Source: Tenacibaculum finnmarkense (GTDB lineage: Bacteria > Bacteroidota > Bacteroidia > Flavobacteriales > Flavobacteriaceae). Taken from it: 64,000 bases of DNA. Positions within the stretch are counted from its first letter, which is position 1. Each line of letters opens with the position of its first letter. Made by a program: the position numbers and the translations under genes. Below the pieces are notes generated by a model. The model saw only the letters and a list, made by a program, of their open reading frames with translations. It was not told the origin of the DNA and made no database searches. The stretch covers positions 1 to 64,000 of the forward strand of contig NZ_OENA01000066.1 of assembly GCF_900239185.1 (NCBI RefSeq), written 5' to 3'. Shown in pieces: positions 44,937-53,273 of the stretch.

Positions 44937-44972
44937 TTAAAAACGCTGGCAATATTGCTAGCGTTTTTTTTA
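44937..44972 (+). terminator. Terminator of pepT
   Basis: AAAAACGCTgGCAA / TTGCtAGCGTTTTTTT. Confidence 0.88.
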
Positions 44973-44999
44973 TGCTTTTAATTAAAAATTATTTTTTTA

Positions 45000-45254
45000 A
45001 GAGCCTGTTTAAGTTTCATCTGAAAAAAATATAAGAAATCGAAATCACATACTGATTTGCCGTAGTTATTCACTTTTTATGCTGATTCTTGTCAATTCGA
45101 GTGATTTTAATGACTAAAAGAAATTAAAATTATATCGAGAATTTGAATTCTTTTATATTGATTAACTTGATAATAAGTAAGTTATCAACACCTTTTTTGA
45201 AGAAGAAAAATCACTCGAACTGACGACAGTTTCTTTAATTATTAAACAGGCTCT
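45000..45254. mobile_element. MITE-like element with terminal inverted repeats
   Basis: 255 bases bounded by AGAGCCTGTTTAA and TTAAACAGGCTCT (13-bp perfect inverted repeats). Inside is TGATTTGCCGTAGTT (45052-45066) and a reversed TCGAGTG element (45089-45230) whose own arms are TTGTCAATTCGAGTGATTTT and AAATCACTCGAACTGACGAC. No transposase ORF. A short repeated TAA at both outer junctions could be a target duplication but is too AT-rich to prove. Confidence 0.75.
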
Positions 45255-45308
45255 AACAAAATATATTCAGCTCAAAAACACATAAATTATAAATTTAGAT
45301 AAAAAACA

Positions 45309-45353
45309 TGTCGTTTGTAACAAAATTGTGTCGTTCATATCATTTTTTGATAT
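45309..45353 (+). promoter_or_regulatory. Direct-repeat operator and palindrome
   Basis: TGTCGTT occurs at 45309-45315 and 45329-45335, a 20-base period (two helix turns), followed by the palindrome ATATCATTTTTTGATAT (45337-45353). The arrangement resembles direct-repeat sites of LytTR-type regulators. A near-match -7 box TACTATTG lies at 45371-45378. Confidence 0.4.
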
Positions 45354-45388
45354 AATTCATAAATAGGTAGTACTATTGTATCATATTA

Positions 45389-45448
45389 ATGAAAAGTTCT
45401 GGGGGGGGGCTTCATCATTTAATAAAACAGGCTATCTCAAAAGGATAG
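45389..45448 (+). CDS. Possible 19-residue micro-ORF with a G9 tract
   Basis: ATG at 45389 reads MKSSGGGLHHLIKQAISKG and stops at 45446 inside the terminator stem. Codons 5-7 are nine consecutive G, the only such run in this AT-rich window. It lies directly after the direct-repeat operator and before a terminator. Translation is unproven; the transcript could be a non-coding RNA. Confidence 0.25.
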   Translation: MKSSGGGLHHLIKQAISKG

Positions 45449-45460
45449 CCTGTTTATCTT
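45425..45460 (+). terminator. Terminator without an annotated gene upstream
   Basis: AAACAGGCTATC / GATAGCCTGTTT followed by ATCTTTTT. The nearest gene (pepT) already has its own terminator, so this one implies a separate short transcript from ~45385. Confidence 0.8.
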
Positions 45461-45550
45461 TTTAAGACAACTTATTTAAAAATAACACCCCCCTTTTAAT
45501 AAATTTCATCTCCTTTTTTCTGTTATAAAAAATTTTCAGCAGATTTTTTT

Positions 45551-45737
45551 AAGAGCCTGTTTAAATTTTAAAGAAAGTTTTTTCAAAATAGCTAAACGTC
45601 ATGCTGAATTTAATTCAGTATCGCATCAATAGGATAACTACGGCAAAATCAGCATGCGAAACTTAAACTAAATTCTCGTTAACCGATGCGATTTTTTACT
45701 TTTCGACTATCATTTTTTTTAGATAAAATTTAAACAG
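45551..45737. repeat. Second TIR-bounded composite repeat
   Basis: Left end AAGAGCCTGTTTAAATTT (45551-45568), right end TTTAAACAG (45729-45737). Inside: CGTCATGCTGAATTTAATTC then AGTATCGCATC, and the inverted partner ACTACGGCAAAATCAGCATGCG. It lies ~130 bases before lysA and ~55 bases after an AACACCCCCCTTTTAA tract (45484-45499). Confidence 0.7.
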
Positions 45738-45800
45738 ATTACGATACAAATTATTTTTTTACAAAAAAACGTGATTTGTCTATTTTTTACAATTAATTTT

Positions 45801-45827
45801 TTGAAGAAAATTCCTTTTCTACATTTG
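45801..45827 (+). promoter_or_regulatory. Promoter of lysA
   Basis: TTG at 45801-45803, 16-base spacer, TACATTTG at 45820-45827; ATG at 45865. Confidence 0.65.
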
Positions 45828-45864
45828 TCGGGTATAAAAACATTCCTAAAATAATACAAGTACA

Positions 45865-47073
45865 ATGAATAGAGAAGCATTATTAAATTTAGCAAACAAA
45901 TACGGTTCGCCGCTTTATGTATATGATACTGAAAAAATAATAAATCAGTATAAAAATATTACCACTGCTTTCTCTAAGGTTAAAAATTTAAAAATAAACT
46001 ATGCCGTAAAAGCACTTTCTAACATCAATATTTTAAAGGTTTTTAAAACCTTAAATAGTGGTTTAGATACCGTTTCTATTCAAGAAGTAAAACTCGGTTT
46101 ACTTGCAGGATTCGCTCCTAAAGATATTATTTATACACCAAATGGTGTTTCATTACAAGAAATTGAAGAAGTTTCAAAATTAGGAATTCAAATTAATATT
46201 GATAATTTATCTATCTTAGAATTGTTTGGGCAAAAACACCCAAAAACACCTGTTTGTATTCGTATAAATCCGCATATTATGGCAGGTGGAAATAGTAATA
46301 TTTCTGTTGGGCATATTGATTCTAAGTTTGGAATTTCAATTCATCAAGTACCTCATATAAAAAGAGTTGTTGAAAATACAGGCATGCGTATTAACGGTAT
46401 TCACATGCATACTGGTTCTGATATTTTAGATATCGATACTTTTATTAGAGCATCCGATATTTTATTTGATGTTGCTCGACAATTTAAAAACATTGATTTT
46501 ATTGATTTTGGAAGCGGTTTTAAAGTTCCTTATAAAAAAGATGATATTTCTACTGATATTGTTGAATTAGGTGAAAAATTATCTGAAAGATTTAATCAAT
46601 TCTGTAAAAACTATGGTAAAAATGTAACCCTAATGTTTGAGCCTGGGAAGTTTTTAGTAAGTGAATCAGGAAAATTTTTAGCAAAAGTAAATGTAATTAA
46701 ACAAACTACATCAACTGTTTTTGCAGGTATTGATAGTGGAATGAATCATTTAATTCGTCCGATGCTTTACAATTCGTACCATAGTATTGAAAACTTATCT
46801 AATCCAAAAGGAAGAGAACGTTTTTATAGCATTGTCGGTTATATTTGTGAAACAGATACCTTCGGTTCTAACAGGCGTATTAATGAAATATCAGAAGAAG
46901 ATATTTTATGTTTTAGCAATGCGGGCGCTTACTGCTACTCGATGGCATCAAATTACAATTCAAGGTTTAAGCCTGCCGAAGTAATGATTTACAAAACAAA
47001 AGATTACTTAATTAGAAAAAGAGAAACTATAGATGATATTCTTAGAAATCAAGAGAATATTAAAATTGATTAG
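45865..47073 (+). CDS. lysA: Diaminopimelate decarboxylase
   Basis: 402 residues, alanine-racemase-fold PLP enzyme. Lys49 in NYAVKALSN binds PLP; HMHTGSD, DFGSGFKVPY, MFEPGKFLV, ICETDTF (catalytic Cys) and GAYCYSMASNYN complete the active site. It makes lysine from meso-diaminopimelate. Own promoter and terminator; not next to other lysine genes. Confidence 0.95.
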   Translation: MNREALLNLANKYGSPLYVYDTEKIINQYKNITTAFSKVKNLKINYAVKALSNINILKVFKTLNSGLDTVSIQEVKLGLLAGFAPKDIIYTPNGVSLQEIEEVSKLGIQINIDNLSILELFGQKHPKTPVCIRINPHIMAGGNSNISVGHIDSKFGISIHQVPHIKRVVENTGMRINGIHMHTGSDILDIDTFIRASDILFDVARQFKNIDFIDFGSGFKVPYKKDDISTDIVELGEKLSERFNQFCKNYGKNVTLMFEPGKFLVSESGKFLAKVNVIKQTTSTVFAGIDSGMNHLIRPMLYNSYHSIENLSNPKGRERFYSIVGYICETDTFGSNRRINEISEEDILCFSNAGAYCYSMASNYNSRFKPAEVMIYKTKDYLIRKRETIDDILRNQENIKID

Positions 47074-47104
47074 TTTGATATAATTAACACGAATAAAAAT
47101 ACTT

Positions 47105-47137
47105 AAAACCTGAGCAATATTGTTCAGGTTTTTTTAT
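47105..47137 (+). terminator. Terminator of lysA
   Basis: AAAACCTGAgCAA / TTGtTCAGGTTTTTTT. Confidence 0.88.
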
Positions 47138-47159
47138 GCTTTGTATTTAAGTAAACCTA

Positions 47160-47317
47160 AGACCTCACAGGTTTTAAAAACCTGTGAGGTCTATTTATTT
47201 CAGCATCGCATAAAGCGAAGAACTACGGCAAATCAGGATGAGAAACTGAAATAAATTCAGTTTGACGGATTCGATTTTTTTAGCTATAAAATGTTTTTAA
47301 TTTAAACAGGTTCTTAA
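47160..47317. repeat. GACCTCACAGG palindrome and truncated composite repeat
   Basis: 47160-47192 is a near-perfect palindrome (AGACCTCACAGGTTTT / AAAACCTGTGAGGTCT). Next comes CAGCATCGCATAAAGCG, GAACTACGGCAAATCAGG and the hairpin CTGAAATAAATTCAG with TTTGACGG (47201-47268), the module also seen at 26538 and 45597, ending in TTTAAACAGGTTCTTAA (47301-47317), a right TIR-like end. A left end was not found. Confidence 0.7.
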
Positions 47318-47357
47318 AAATATTAAATAAATACAAATTATAAAAAGAAACTAAAAC

Positions 47358-47447
47358 CCCTAGCCCCGATTGAAGCGATTGTTTGAGCTCTTTTTTGTTT
47401 TTTTTAAACAAAAAAAGCGAGTGCGGAAAGCGGGAAATTGCTTCAAA
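47358..47447 (+). repeat. Dispersed hairpin repeat R, copy 6
   Basis: CCTAGCCCCGATTGAAGC, GAGCTC, inner stem TTTTTTGTTT / AAACAAAAAA, GCGAGTGCGGAAAGCGGG, GAAATTGCTTCAA. It follows the rplI terminator in the rplI direction, TTGAAGC end first. Confidence 0.88.
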
Positions 47448-47471
47448 AAAACAATCTAAAAGTTTGAAACA

Positions 47472-47506
47472 AAAAAATCCTACTCAAAAAAATGAGTAGG
47501 ATTTTT
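47472..47506 (-). terminator. Terminator of the rpsF-rpsR-rplI operon
   Basis: AAATCCTACTCA / TGAGTAGGATTTTT (two-way A and T tracts), 22 bases after the rplI stop. Confidence 0.9.
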
Positions 47507-47527
47507 ATATAGTTTAATTTAAAATTC

Positions 47528-47977
47528 TTACTTTTCAGCAACAACCTCAAATACGATATCAGCAACAACAGCTCTGTGTAAACGTACAGCAGCGTTATAT
47601 TTACCTAATCTTTTTACACTACCTCCAGTAACTTTGATAAATTTCTTATCAATTACAGTACCAGCTTTAGCTAATGCTTCAGCAACATTAATGTTGTTTA
47701 CTGAACCAAATAACTTATCACCAGAACCTACTTTAGAAGTAATTTTGATTTCGTATCCTTTAACAGCTTCGGCAACCGCAGTTGCTTCTTCTACTAATTT
47801 AGCTTCTTTAAAAGCACGTTGCTTTAAGTTTTCAGCTAATACTTTTTTAGCTGAAGAAGTAGCTAATATTGCATATCCTTTAGGAATTAGGCTGTTACGA
47901 CCATAACCATTCTTAACAGTTACAACATCGTCTTTAAAACCTAAATTTTCTACGTCTTGTCTTAGTATCAATTCCAT
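47528..47977 (-). CDS. rplI: 50S ribosomal protein L9
   Basis: 149 residues. N-terminal MELILRQDVENLGFKDDVVT and GYGRNSLIPKGYA are the L9 signature; the long central helix and C-terminal domain (GSGDKLFGSVNNINVAEAL) follow. Binds 23S rRNA near the L1 stalk. Last gene of the rpsF-rpsR-rplI operon, 15 bases after rpsR. Confidence 0.97.
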   Translation of the reverse strand: MELILRQDVENLGFKDDVVTVKNGYGRNSLIPKGYAILATSSAKKVLAENLKQRAFKEAKLVEEATAVAEAVKGYEIKITSKVGSGDKLFGSVNNINVAEALAKAGTVIDKKFIKVTGGSVKRLGKYNAAVRLHRAVVADIVFEVVAEK

Positions 47978-47992
47978 GTTTCTACTTCTTTA

Positions 47993-48295
47993 TTATTTTA
48001 ATAAATCACCAACATATGGCATTAACGCTAAGTGACGAGATCTCTTGATAGCTTGAGCCACTTTACGTTGATACTTTAATGATGTTCCTGTTAAACGTCT
48101 TGGTAAAATTTTACCTTGTTCGTTTACTAAATACATTAAGAAGTCAGCATCTTTATAATCGATGTATTTAAAACCGTTCTTTTTAAAACGACAGTATTTT
48201 GCTTCTTTTTTTGTTTCAATATCAAGCGGAGTTAAGTAACGTACTTCACCTTGCTTGTTTCCTTTTGCCTGTTGATCTATAGTTGTTGACGCCAT
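47993..48295 (-). CDS. rpsR: 30S ribosomal protein S18
   Basis: 100 residues. [39 protein letters not shown] and [11 protein letters not shown] are typical S18. Pairs with S6 on the 30S platform. It lies only 3 bases from the rpsF stop. Confidence 0.97.
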   Translation of the reverse strand: MASTTIDQQAKGNKQGEVRYLTPLDIETKKEAKYCRFKKNGFKYIDYKDADFLMYLVNEQGKILPRRLTGTSLKYQRKVAQAIKRSRHLALMPYVGDLLK

Positions 48296-48298
48296 TTC

Positions 48299-48640
48299 TT
48301 ACTTTTTTGCAGATTTAACACGTTCTCTTCTCTTTTCAGCCCACGCTTCAGCATGCTTATCTAACCTTACAGTTAAATAACGCATAACGCTATCGTCTCT
48401 TCTGAATTCTAATTCAAAAGCAGAGATTGCATCTCCAGCTACTTTGTAGTCTAATAAGTGGTAAAATCCACTTTTTTTCTTTTCAATTGGATACGCTAAT
48501 TTTTTTAAGCCCCAATCTTCTTTAGAAATCATTTCTGCACCTTTAGAAAGTAAATAGTCCTCAAACTTCTTTACTGTCTCCTTTATCTGAGTTTCAGATA
48601 AAACGGGATTCAAAATGAAAACAGTTTCGTAATGATTCAT
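48299..48640 (-). CDS. rpsF: 30S ribosomal protein S6
   Basis: 113 residues from MNHYETVFILNPVLSE. Signatures WGLKKLAYPIEKKKSGFY and RRDDSVMRYLTVRLDKHA. A TTG 11 codons upstream overlaps the promoter -7 box and is not the start. First gene of the operon; the E. coli-type priB gene is absent between rpsF and rpsR. Confidence 0.96.
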   Translation of the reverse strand: MNHYETVFILNPVLSETQIKETVKKFEDYLLSKGAEMISKEDWGLKKLAYPIEKKKSGFYHLLDYKVAGDAISAFELEFRRDDSVMRYLTVRLDKHAEAWAEKRRERVKSAKK

Positions 48641-48670
48641 AATTGAATTGTTTAAATTTTTATAAGTCTG

Positions 48671-48701
48671 CAAATCTACTGTTTTTTAATTGTTTTAACA
48701 A
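48671..48701 (-). promoter_or_regulatory. Promoter of the rpsF operon
   Basis: Minus strand: TTG (48699-48701), 20-base spacer, TAGATTTG (48671-48678), the full Bacteroidota pattern; leader ~25 bases. Confidence 0.65.
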
Positions 48702-48730
48702 ACAAATTCACAAAACTGTTTTTAAATACC

Positions 48731-50215
48731 TTACAACTTCAACGCTTTTTTACAAGAAGCTAACTGCTTGTCAAATAATTCTTTTGTAATTTCTGTATTA
48801 TAAAAAGGAACGATTTCTTTTAATTTTTGCCTCGATTCTGGCGTATCTAACAATTCAGGAAAAGCTTTTTCTAGTACCTGCAACATAATTGCTGTTGCCG
48901 TAGATGCGCCTGGCGATGCACCTAATAAACACGTAATACTACCGTCTTTACTACTGATAACCTCTGTACCGAATTGCAATTTTCCGCCTTCAAATTCATC
49001 TTGTTTAATAATTTGAACTCTTTGCCCAGCAAGCACCACGTCCCAATCATCATTATTGGAATTTTTGATAAATTTACGCAGCGAATCCATTCGCTCATCT
49101 TTGCCCATCATTACCTGCTCAATTAAATATTTGGTCAGCGGTAAATTGTGCCAAAAAGCCCCCAACATTGGTGAAATATTATCAAATTGAACCGATTTAA
49201 ACAAATCTAAATTAGAACCTTCTTTTAAAAATTTTGGGCTAAACCCTGCAAAAGGACCAAACATTAATTGTTTTTTACCATCAATATAACGGGTATCTAA
49301 ATGCGGTGTTGACATTGGCGGATCACCAATATCAGCCTTACTATATACCTTTGCATCGTGCTGTTTAATTAGGTTTTCGTTATTACAAACCAACCACTCA
49401 CCGCTTACAGGAAAACCGCCGTAGCCTTGCTTTTCATCAATTTCCACCTTTTGAAGCAATAACAAACTTCCACCGCCAGCACCAATAAATACGTGTTTTG
49501 CATCCATTTGATGCACCTGATCAGTTTTGGTATTTTTAACGGCAACCGTCCAATCTAAATCGGTATCAGGATCAACATCTAAAACCTCCATATTACAATG
49601 AACAGGCGTGTCAAATTCATCTTCTAAAATAGCAAAAAGCGACTTTGTTAAAACGCCATAATTCACTTCCGTTCCTCTGTCAATCCTTGAGGCTGCCATT
49701 GGTTCATCAGCAGTTCTGTCTTTCATTATTAAAGGAAACCAGGTTTTCATTTTGGCTTTATCTTGAGTAAAATCAATAGTATCAAACATAAAATGATTTT
49801 TAAAAGCCTGGTATCTTCGCTTTAAATAATCGCTGTTTTCAGCACCTGTAACCCAACTGTGATGCTTTACTGATGTTACAAAATCGGTCGGATTCTCTAA
49901 ATATTTTTCAGTTACCAAATACGCCCACAACTGCTTTGATATTTCATATTGCGAACAAATTTTAACCGCTTTTTCTATCGAAATACTTTTATCATCATTT
50001 TCTGGGCAATAATTCAATTCACACAACGCCGAATGCCCCGTTCCTGCATTATTCCATGCCGCCGAACTCTCTTTAGCAACGCCATCTAAACGCTCTAAAA
50101 TTAAAATTTTCATTTCAGGATTCAACAACTTTGCTAGCAGTGCTAAATTGGCGCTCATTACACCACCGCCTACACAAATTAAATCATATTCTTTTTCAAT
50201 ATCCTTAATATCCAT
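48731..50215 (-). CDS. mqo: Malate:quinone oxidoreductase
   Basis: 494 residues, family length. FAD-binding LICVGGGVMSANLALLA, then SSAAWNNAGTGHSALCELNY, KHVFIGAGGGSL, and the C-terminal LLGASPGASTATAIML, all Mqo signatures. Membrane-peripheral flavoprotein passing electrons from malate to menaquinone in the TCA cycle. Divergent from relA/spoT with a hairpin repeat between. Possible weak -7 box (TATTTTTA) just upstream. Confidence 0.95.
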   Translation of the reverse strand: MDIKDIEKEYDLICVGGGVMSANLALLAKLLNPEMKILILERLDGVAKESSAAWNNAGTGHSALCELNYCPENDDKSISIEKAVKICSQYEISKQLWAYLVTEKYLENPTDFVTSVKHHSWVTGAENSDYLKRRYQAFKNHFMFDTIDFTQDKAKMKTWFPLIMKDRTADEPMAASRIDRGTEVNYGVLTKSLFAILEDEFDTPVHCNMEVLDVDPDTDLDWTVAVKNTKTDQVHQMDAKHVFIGAGGGSLLLLQKVEIDEKQGYGGFPVSGEWLVCNNENLIKQHDAKVYSKADIGDPPMSTPHLDTRYIDGKKQLMFGPFAGFSPKFLKEGSNLDLFKSVQFDNISPMLGAFWHNLPLTKYLIEQVMMGKDERMDSLRKFIKNSNNDDWDVVLAGQRVQIIKQDEFEGGKLQFGTEVISSKDGSITCLLGASPGASTATAIMLQVLEKAFPELLDTPESRQKLKEIVPFYNTEITKELFDKQLASCKKALKL

Positions 50216-50257
50216 GGAGTTTTCATTTAGGTTTTAGGTAAAAATAGTCTTTTTTTT

Positions 50258-50352
50258 TTGAAGCTATTTCCCGCTTTACGCACTCGCTTTTTTTATTTTT
50301 TAAAAGAAAAAACAAAAAAGAGCTCAAACAAACGCTTCAATCGGGGCTAGGG
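50258..50352 (-). repeat. Dispersed hairpin repeat R, copy 7
   Basis: TTGAAGCTATTTCCCGC, CGCACTCGC, AT-rich inner part, GAGCTC, CAATCGGGGCTAG. The only copy that is not 3' of a gene: it lies between divergent mqo and relA/spoT. CACTCGAACTGACAG at 50376-50390 is a solo end of the TCGAGTG element beside it. Confidence 0.85.
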
Positions 50353-50499
50353 TTTTGAGTTTTTTTTGATAATATCACTCGAACTGACAGTTTATTTAAT
50401 TTTTAAACAAGCTTAAAACATTTCGCTTTAAAACTTGCTCAGTAAAATTCTTTAGACTATTTTTATTATGAAACAGCGCTAATATAAAGAGGCAAGCAT

Positions 50500-52719
50500 A
50501 TGATGAGTTATAACGCAACGATAGAGGAAGAAAACAAAGAAATAGCCCACAGGTATAAAAATTTATTACAAGGAACCTATCAAACATTATCCGAAGAAGA
50601 TAAAAAACTGATTCGTAAAGCTTTTGACATTGCTGTTGAAGCACATTCAAAACAACGTAGAAAAACAGGTGAACCTTATATTTACCATCCAATAGCGGTG
50701 GCTAAAATTGTAGCAGATGAAATTGGCTTAGGTGCTACTTCAATTGCAGCAGCGCTTCTTCATGATGTTGTAGAAGACACCCATTATACCATTGATGATA
50801 TGGAACGTTTGTTTGGCGAAAACATCGCCCGTATTGTTAGCGGACTTACCAAAATATCTAATTTAAAAAAGGAACAAGATTATTCTATACAGGCGGAGAA
50901 TTTTAGAAAAATGCTCCTTACTTTGCATGACGATGTACGTGTAATTTTAATCAAAATTGCCGATCGCCTGCACAATATGCAAACCATGGACGCAATGCCT
51001 GGTTATAAACAGGTTAAAATTGCTTCAGAAACCTTATATATTTATGCCCCTTTAGCGCATCGTTTAGGCTTGTATAATATTAAAACCGAACTAGAAGATT
51101 TAGGTTTAAAATATACCGAGCCTGAAATTTACAACAGTATTTTACTTAAAATTAAAGACAGCAAAGAAGAGCAACAAAAATATATTGATGCTTTTACAGG
51201 AACTTTAAAAGAGTCATTAAATAAAGAAGGTTTTAACTATACCATTAAAGGACGTTTTAAATCCATTTATTCTATCCGAAGAAAAATGCGAAAACAAAAC
51301 GTAACTTTTGAAGAGGTCTATGATAAATTTGCGATTCGTATTATTTATGAGCCTACTTCTACGGATGAAAAATTTGATGCTTGGAAAATATATTCTATTG
51401 CCACTGATTTCTTTAAACCCAACCCTGCTCGTTTGCGCGATTGGATTTCGCAACCAAAATCAACAGGTTACGAAGCCCTTCATATTACCGTTATGGGACC
51501 GCAAGCAAGATGGGTAGAAGTGCAAATTCGCTCTCAAAGAATGGACGAAATTGCCGAAAAAGGATATGCAGCACATTTTAAATACAAGCAAGGTGCAGCA
51601 AAAGAAAATGGACTTGACGGATGGTTAAATCGTTTAAAAGAAACACTTGAAAATCAAAGTATTAACGCAGTCGATTTTGTAGAAGATTTTAAACTGAATT
51701 TATACGCCAAAGAAATATATGTTTTTACCCCAAAAGGTGATTTAAAATCATTGCCTAAAAAAGCATCCGCTTTAGATTTTGCCTTCGCCGTACATACCGA
51801 TGTTGGTTTAAAATGCCGTGGCGCAAAAGTAAACGGAAAATTAGTTCCTTTAAGCCACACTCTTAGAAGTGGTGATCAGGTAGAGGTTCAAACCGCTACC
51901 AATAATAAACCCAATGTGCGCTGGTTAGACTTTGTAATTACCGCTAGAGCACGTACTAAAATTAAATCGGCATTAAAAGCCGAAGAAAAAATTATTGCCG
52001 AAGAAGGAAAAGCAATTTTATTTAGAAAATTACGTCATTTAAAACTAGGGTCTGGCGAAAAAATAATTAACGAACTTGCTAATTATTTCGAATTAAAAAC
52101 AAGCTTCGATTTATTTTTTAGAGTGGGTAACGGCGCTATTGATAACGCAAAATTAAAAGAATTTGTTGCGCAAAGAAGTGGGCTTATTATGGGCTTTATT
52201 AAAAATACTTTTCGCCGTGCTCCTACTAAAGATATTTCAGAAAAAGAAGAAGTTAACCATAAATATGACGCGCTTGTATTTGGTAAAGACGAACAAACTC
52301 TTGATTATACCTTAGCGAAATGTTGCACCCCTATTGCTGGCGATAAAGTTTTTGCCTTTACAACAATAAATGAAGGGCTTAAAATTCATAAAAACAACTG
52401 CCCAAACGCCATTTCTTTACAATCGAATTACGCATACCGAATTATGTCGGCAAAATGGATTGATTCAACTAAAGAAGAATTTACCGCTATTTTACACCTA
52501 TCAGGAATTGATAATAAAGGAATCATAAACGATATTACCCGTATTATTTCTAATAGTATGGATGTTTTTATACATAGCATTAATTTTACTGGATCTGAAG
52601 GTGTTTTTGATGGGAAAATTTCGTTAAGTATCAAGAATAAAGTACAGTTAAATAAAATAATTGACGCGATGAAAAAAATAGAAGGGGTACAAAAAGTAGC
52701 ACGTGTTAACACATTATAG
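50500..52719 (+). CDS. spoT: Bifunctional (p)ppGpp synthetase/hydrolase (RelA/SpoT)
   Basis: 739 residues. HD hydrolase domain (about 40-200) with His63, His88 and Asp89 in YHPIAVAKI and LLHDVVEDT, keeping the metal ligands; synthetase domain with KGRFKSIYSIRRKM and RIIYEP; TGS domain (KSLPKKASALDFAFAVHTDV); C-terminal zinc-finger-like CCTPIAGD and ACT domain. It makes and degrades the alarmone (p)ppGpp. Starts MMSYN; no clear TAnnTTTG box nearby. Confidence 0.95.
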   Translation: MMSYNATIEEENKEIAHRYKNLLQGTYQTLSEEDKKLIRKAFDIAVEAHSKQRRKTGEPYIYHPIAVAKIVADEIGLGATSIAAALLHDVVEDTHYTIDDMERLFGENIARIVSGLTKISNLKKEQDYSIQAENFRKMLLTLHDDVRVILIKIADRLHNMQTMDAMPGYKQVKIASETLYIYAPLAHRLGLYNIKTELEDLGLKYTEPEIYNSILLKIKDSKEEQQKYIDAFTGTLKESLNKEGFNYTIKGRFKSIYSIRRKMRKQNVTFEEVYDKFAIRIIYEPTSTDEKFDAWKIYSIATDFFKPNPARLRDWISQPKSTGYEALHITVMGPQARWVEVQIRSQRMDEIAEKGYAAHFKYKQGAAKENGLDGWLNRLKETLENQSINAVDFVEDFKLNLYAKEIYVFTPKGDLKSLPKKASALDFAFAVHTDVGLKCRGAKVNGKLVPLSHTLRSGDQVEVQTATNNKPNVRWLDFVITARARTKIKSALKAEEKIIAEEGKAILFRKLRHLKLGSGEKIINELANYFELKTSFDLFFRVGNGAIDNAKLKEFVAQRSGLIMGFIKNTFRRAPTKDISEKEEVNHKYDALVFGKDEQTLDYTLAKCCTPIAGDKVFAFTTINEGLKIHKNNCPNAISLQSNYAYRIMSAKWIDSTKEEFTAILHLSGIDNKGIINDITRIISNSMDVFIHSINFTGSEGVFDGKISLSIKNKVQLNKIIDAMKKIEGVQKVARVNTL

Positions 52720-52747
52720 TATCATTTTTAAGATACTGCTTTTTTTA
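52718..52747 (+). terminator. Terminator of relA/spoT
   Basis: AGTATC / GATACT with an A/T loop, then GC and seven T; overlaps the stop codon. Confidence 0.75.
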
Positions 52748-52761
52748 TCAATAAATAACTG

Positions 52762-52769
52762 TAAATTTG
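52762..52769 (+). promoter_or_regulatory. -7 box of the Fur-family gene
   Basis: TAAATTTG, 26 bases before the ATG. GTAAATTT recurs at 52777-52784 on either side of GTCCGTCC, a possible autoregulatory site. Confidence 0.5.
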
Positions 52770-52794
52770 TCCGTCCGTAAATTTTTAAAATATA

Positions 52795-53244
52795 ATGAGT
52801 AGTTCAATCGAAAATCAAGAAGTTGTAAAAAAAGTTTTCACTACTTTTTTAGAAGAAAACAAGCATCGTAAAACACCAGAGCGTTACGCTATTTTACAAG
52901 AAATATATGTTGCGGAAGAACATTTTGATATAGAGTCACTTTATATCAAAATGAAAAATAAAAATTATCGTGTAAGTAGAGCTACGCTTTACAATACGAT
53001 AGATTTACTTTTAGACTGTGGATTGGTTCGTAAACATCAGTTTGATGGGCAATCAATGGCACGTTATGAAAAAAGTTACTTCGATAAAAACCACGATCAT
53101 TTAATTATGACCGATTCTGGCGAAGTAAAAGAATTTTGTGACCCCCGAATTCAAGTAATCAAAAAAACAATAGAAGAAGTTTTTGATATTGATATTCACA
53201 ACCACTCTCTTTATTTCTACGGAACAAAAAGAAAAAAACAATAA
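52795..53244 (+). CDS. Fur family transcriptional regulator
   Basis: 149 residues. Winged-helix N-terminus ([40 protein letters not shown]) and dimer/metal domain with [20 protein letters not shown]. The structural CxxC zinc pairs of Fur/PerR are absent; only one Cys lies after EVKEF. The regulated metal or peroxide signal is unknown. Followed after 29 bases by purA, probably one operon. Confidence 0.9.
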   Translation: MSSSIENQEVVKKVFTTFLEENKHRKTPERYAILQEIYVAEEHFDIESLYIKMKNKNYRVSRATLYNTIDLLLDCGLVRKHQFDGQSMARYEKSYFDKNHDHLIMTDSGEVKEFCDPRIQVIKKTIEEVFDIDIHNHSLYFYGTKRKKQ

Positions 53245-53273
53245 CAACACAAATACACTTAATAACACACTAA

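Noticed and set aside
45389..45448. Known RiPP precursor
   Set aside because: No leader motif, maturation enzyme or transporter lies nearby; kept only as a possible micro-ORF.
48641..48673. Upstream TTG start for rpsF
   Set aside because: It lies within the -7 box and adds residues not found in S6.
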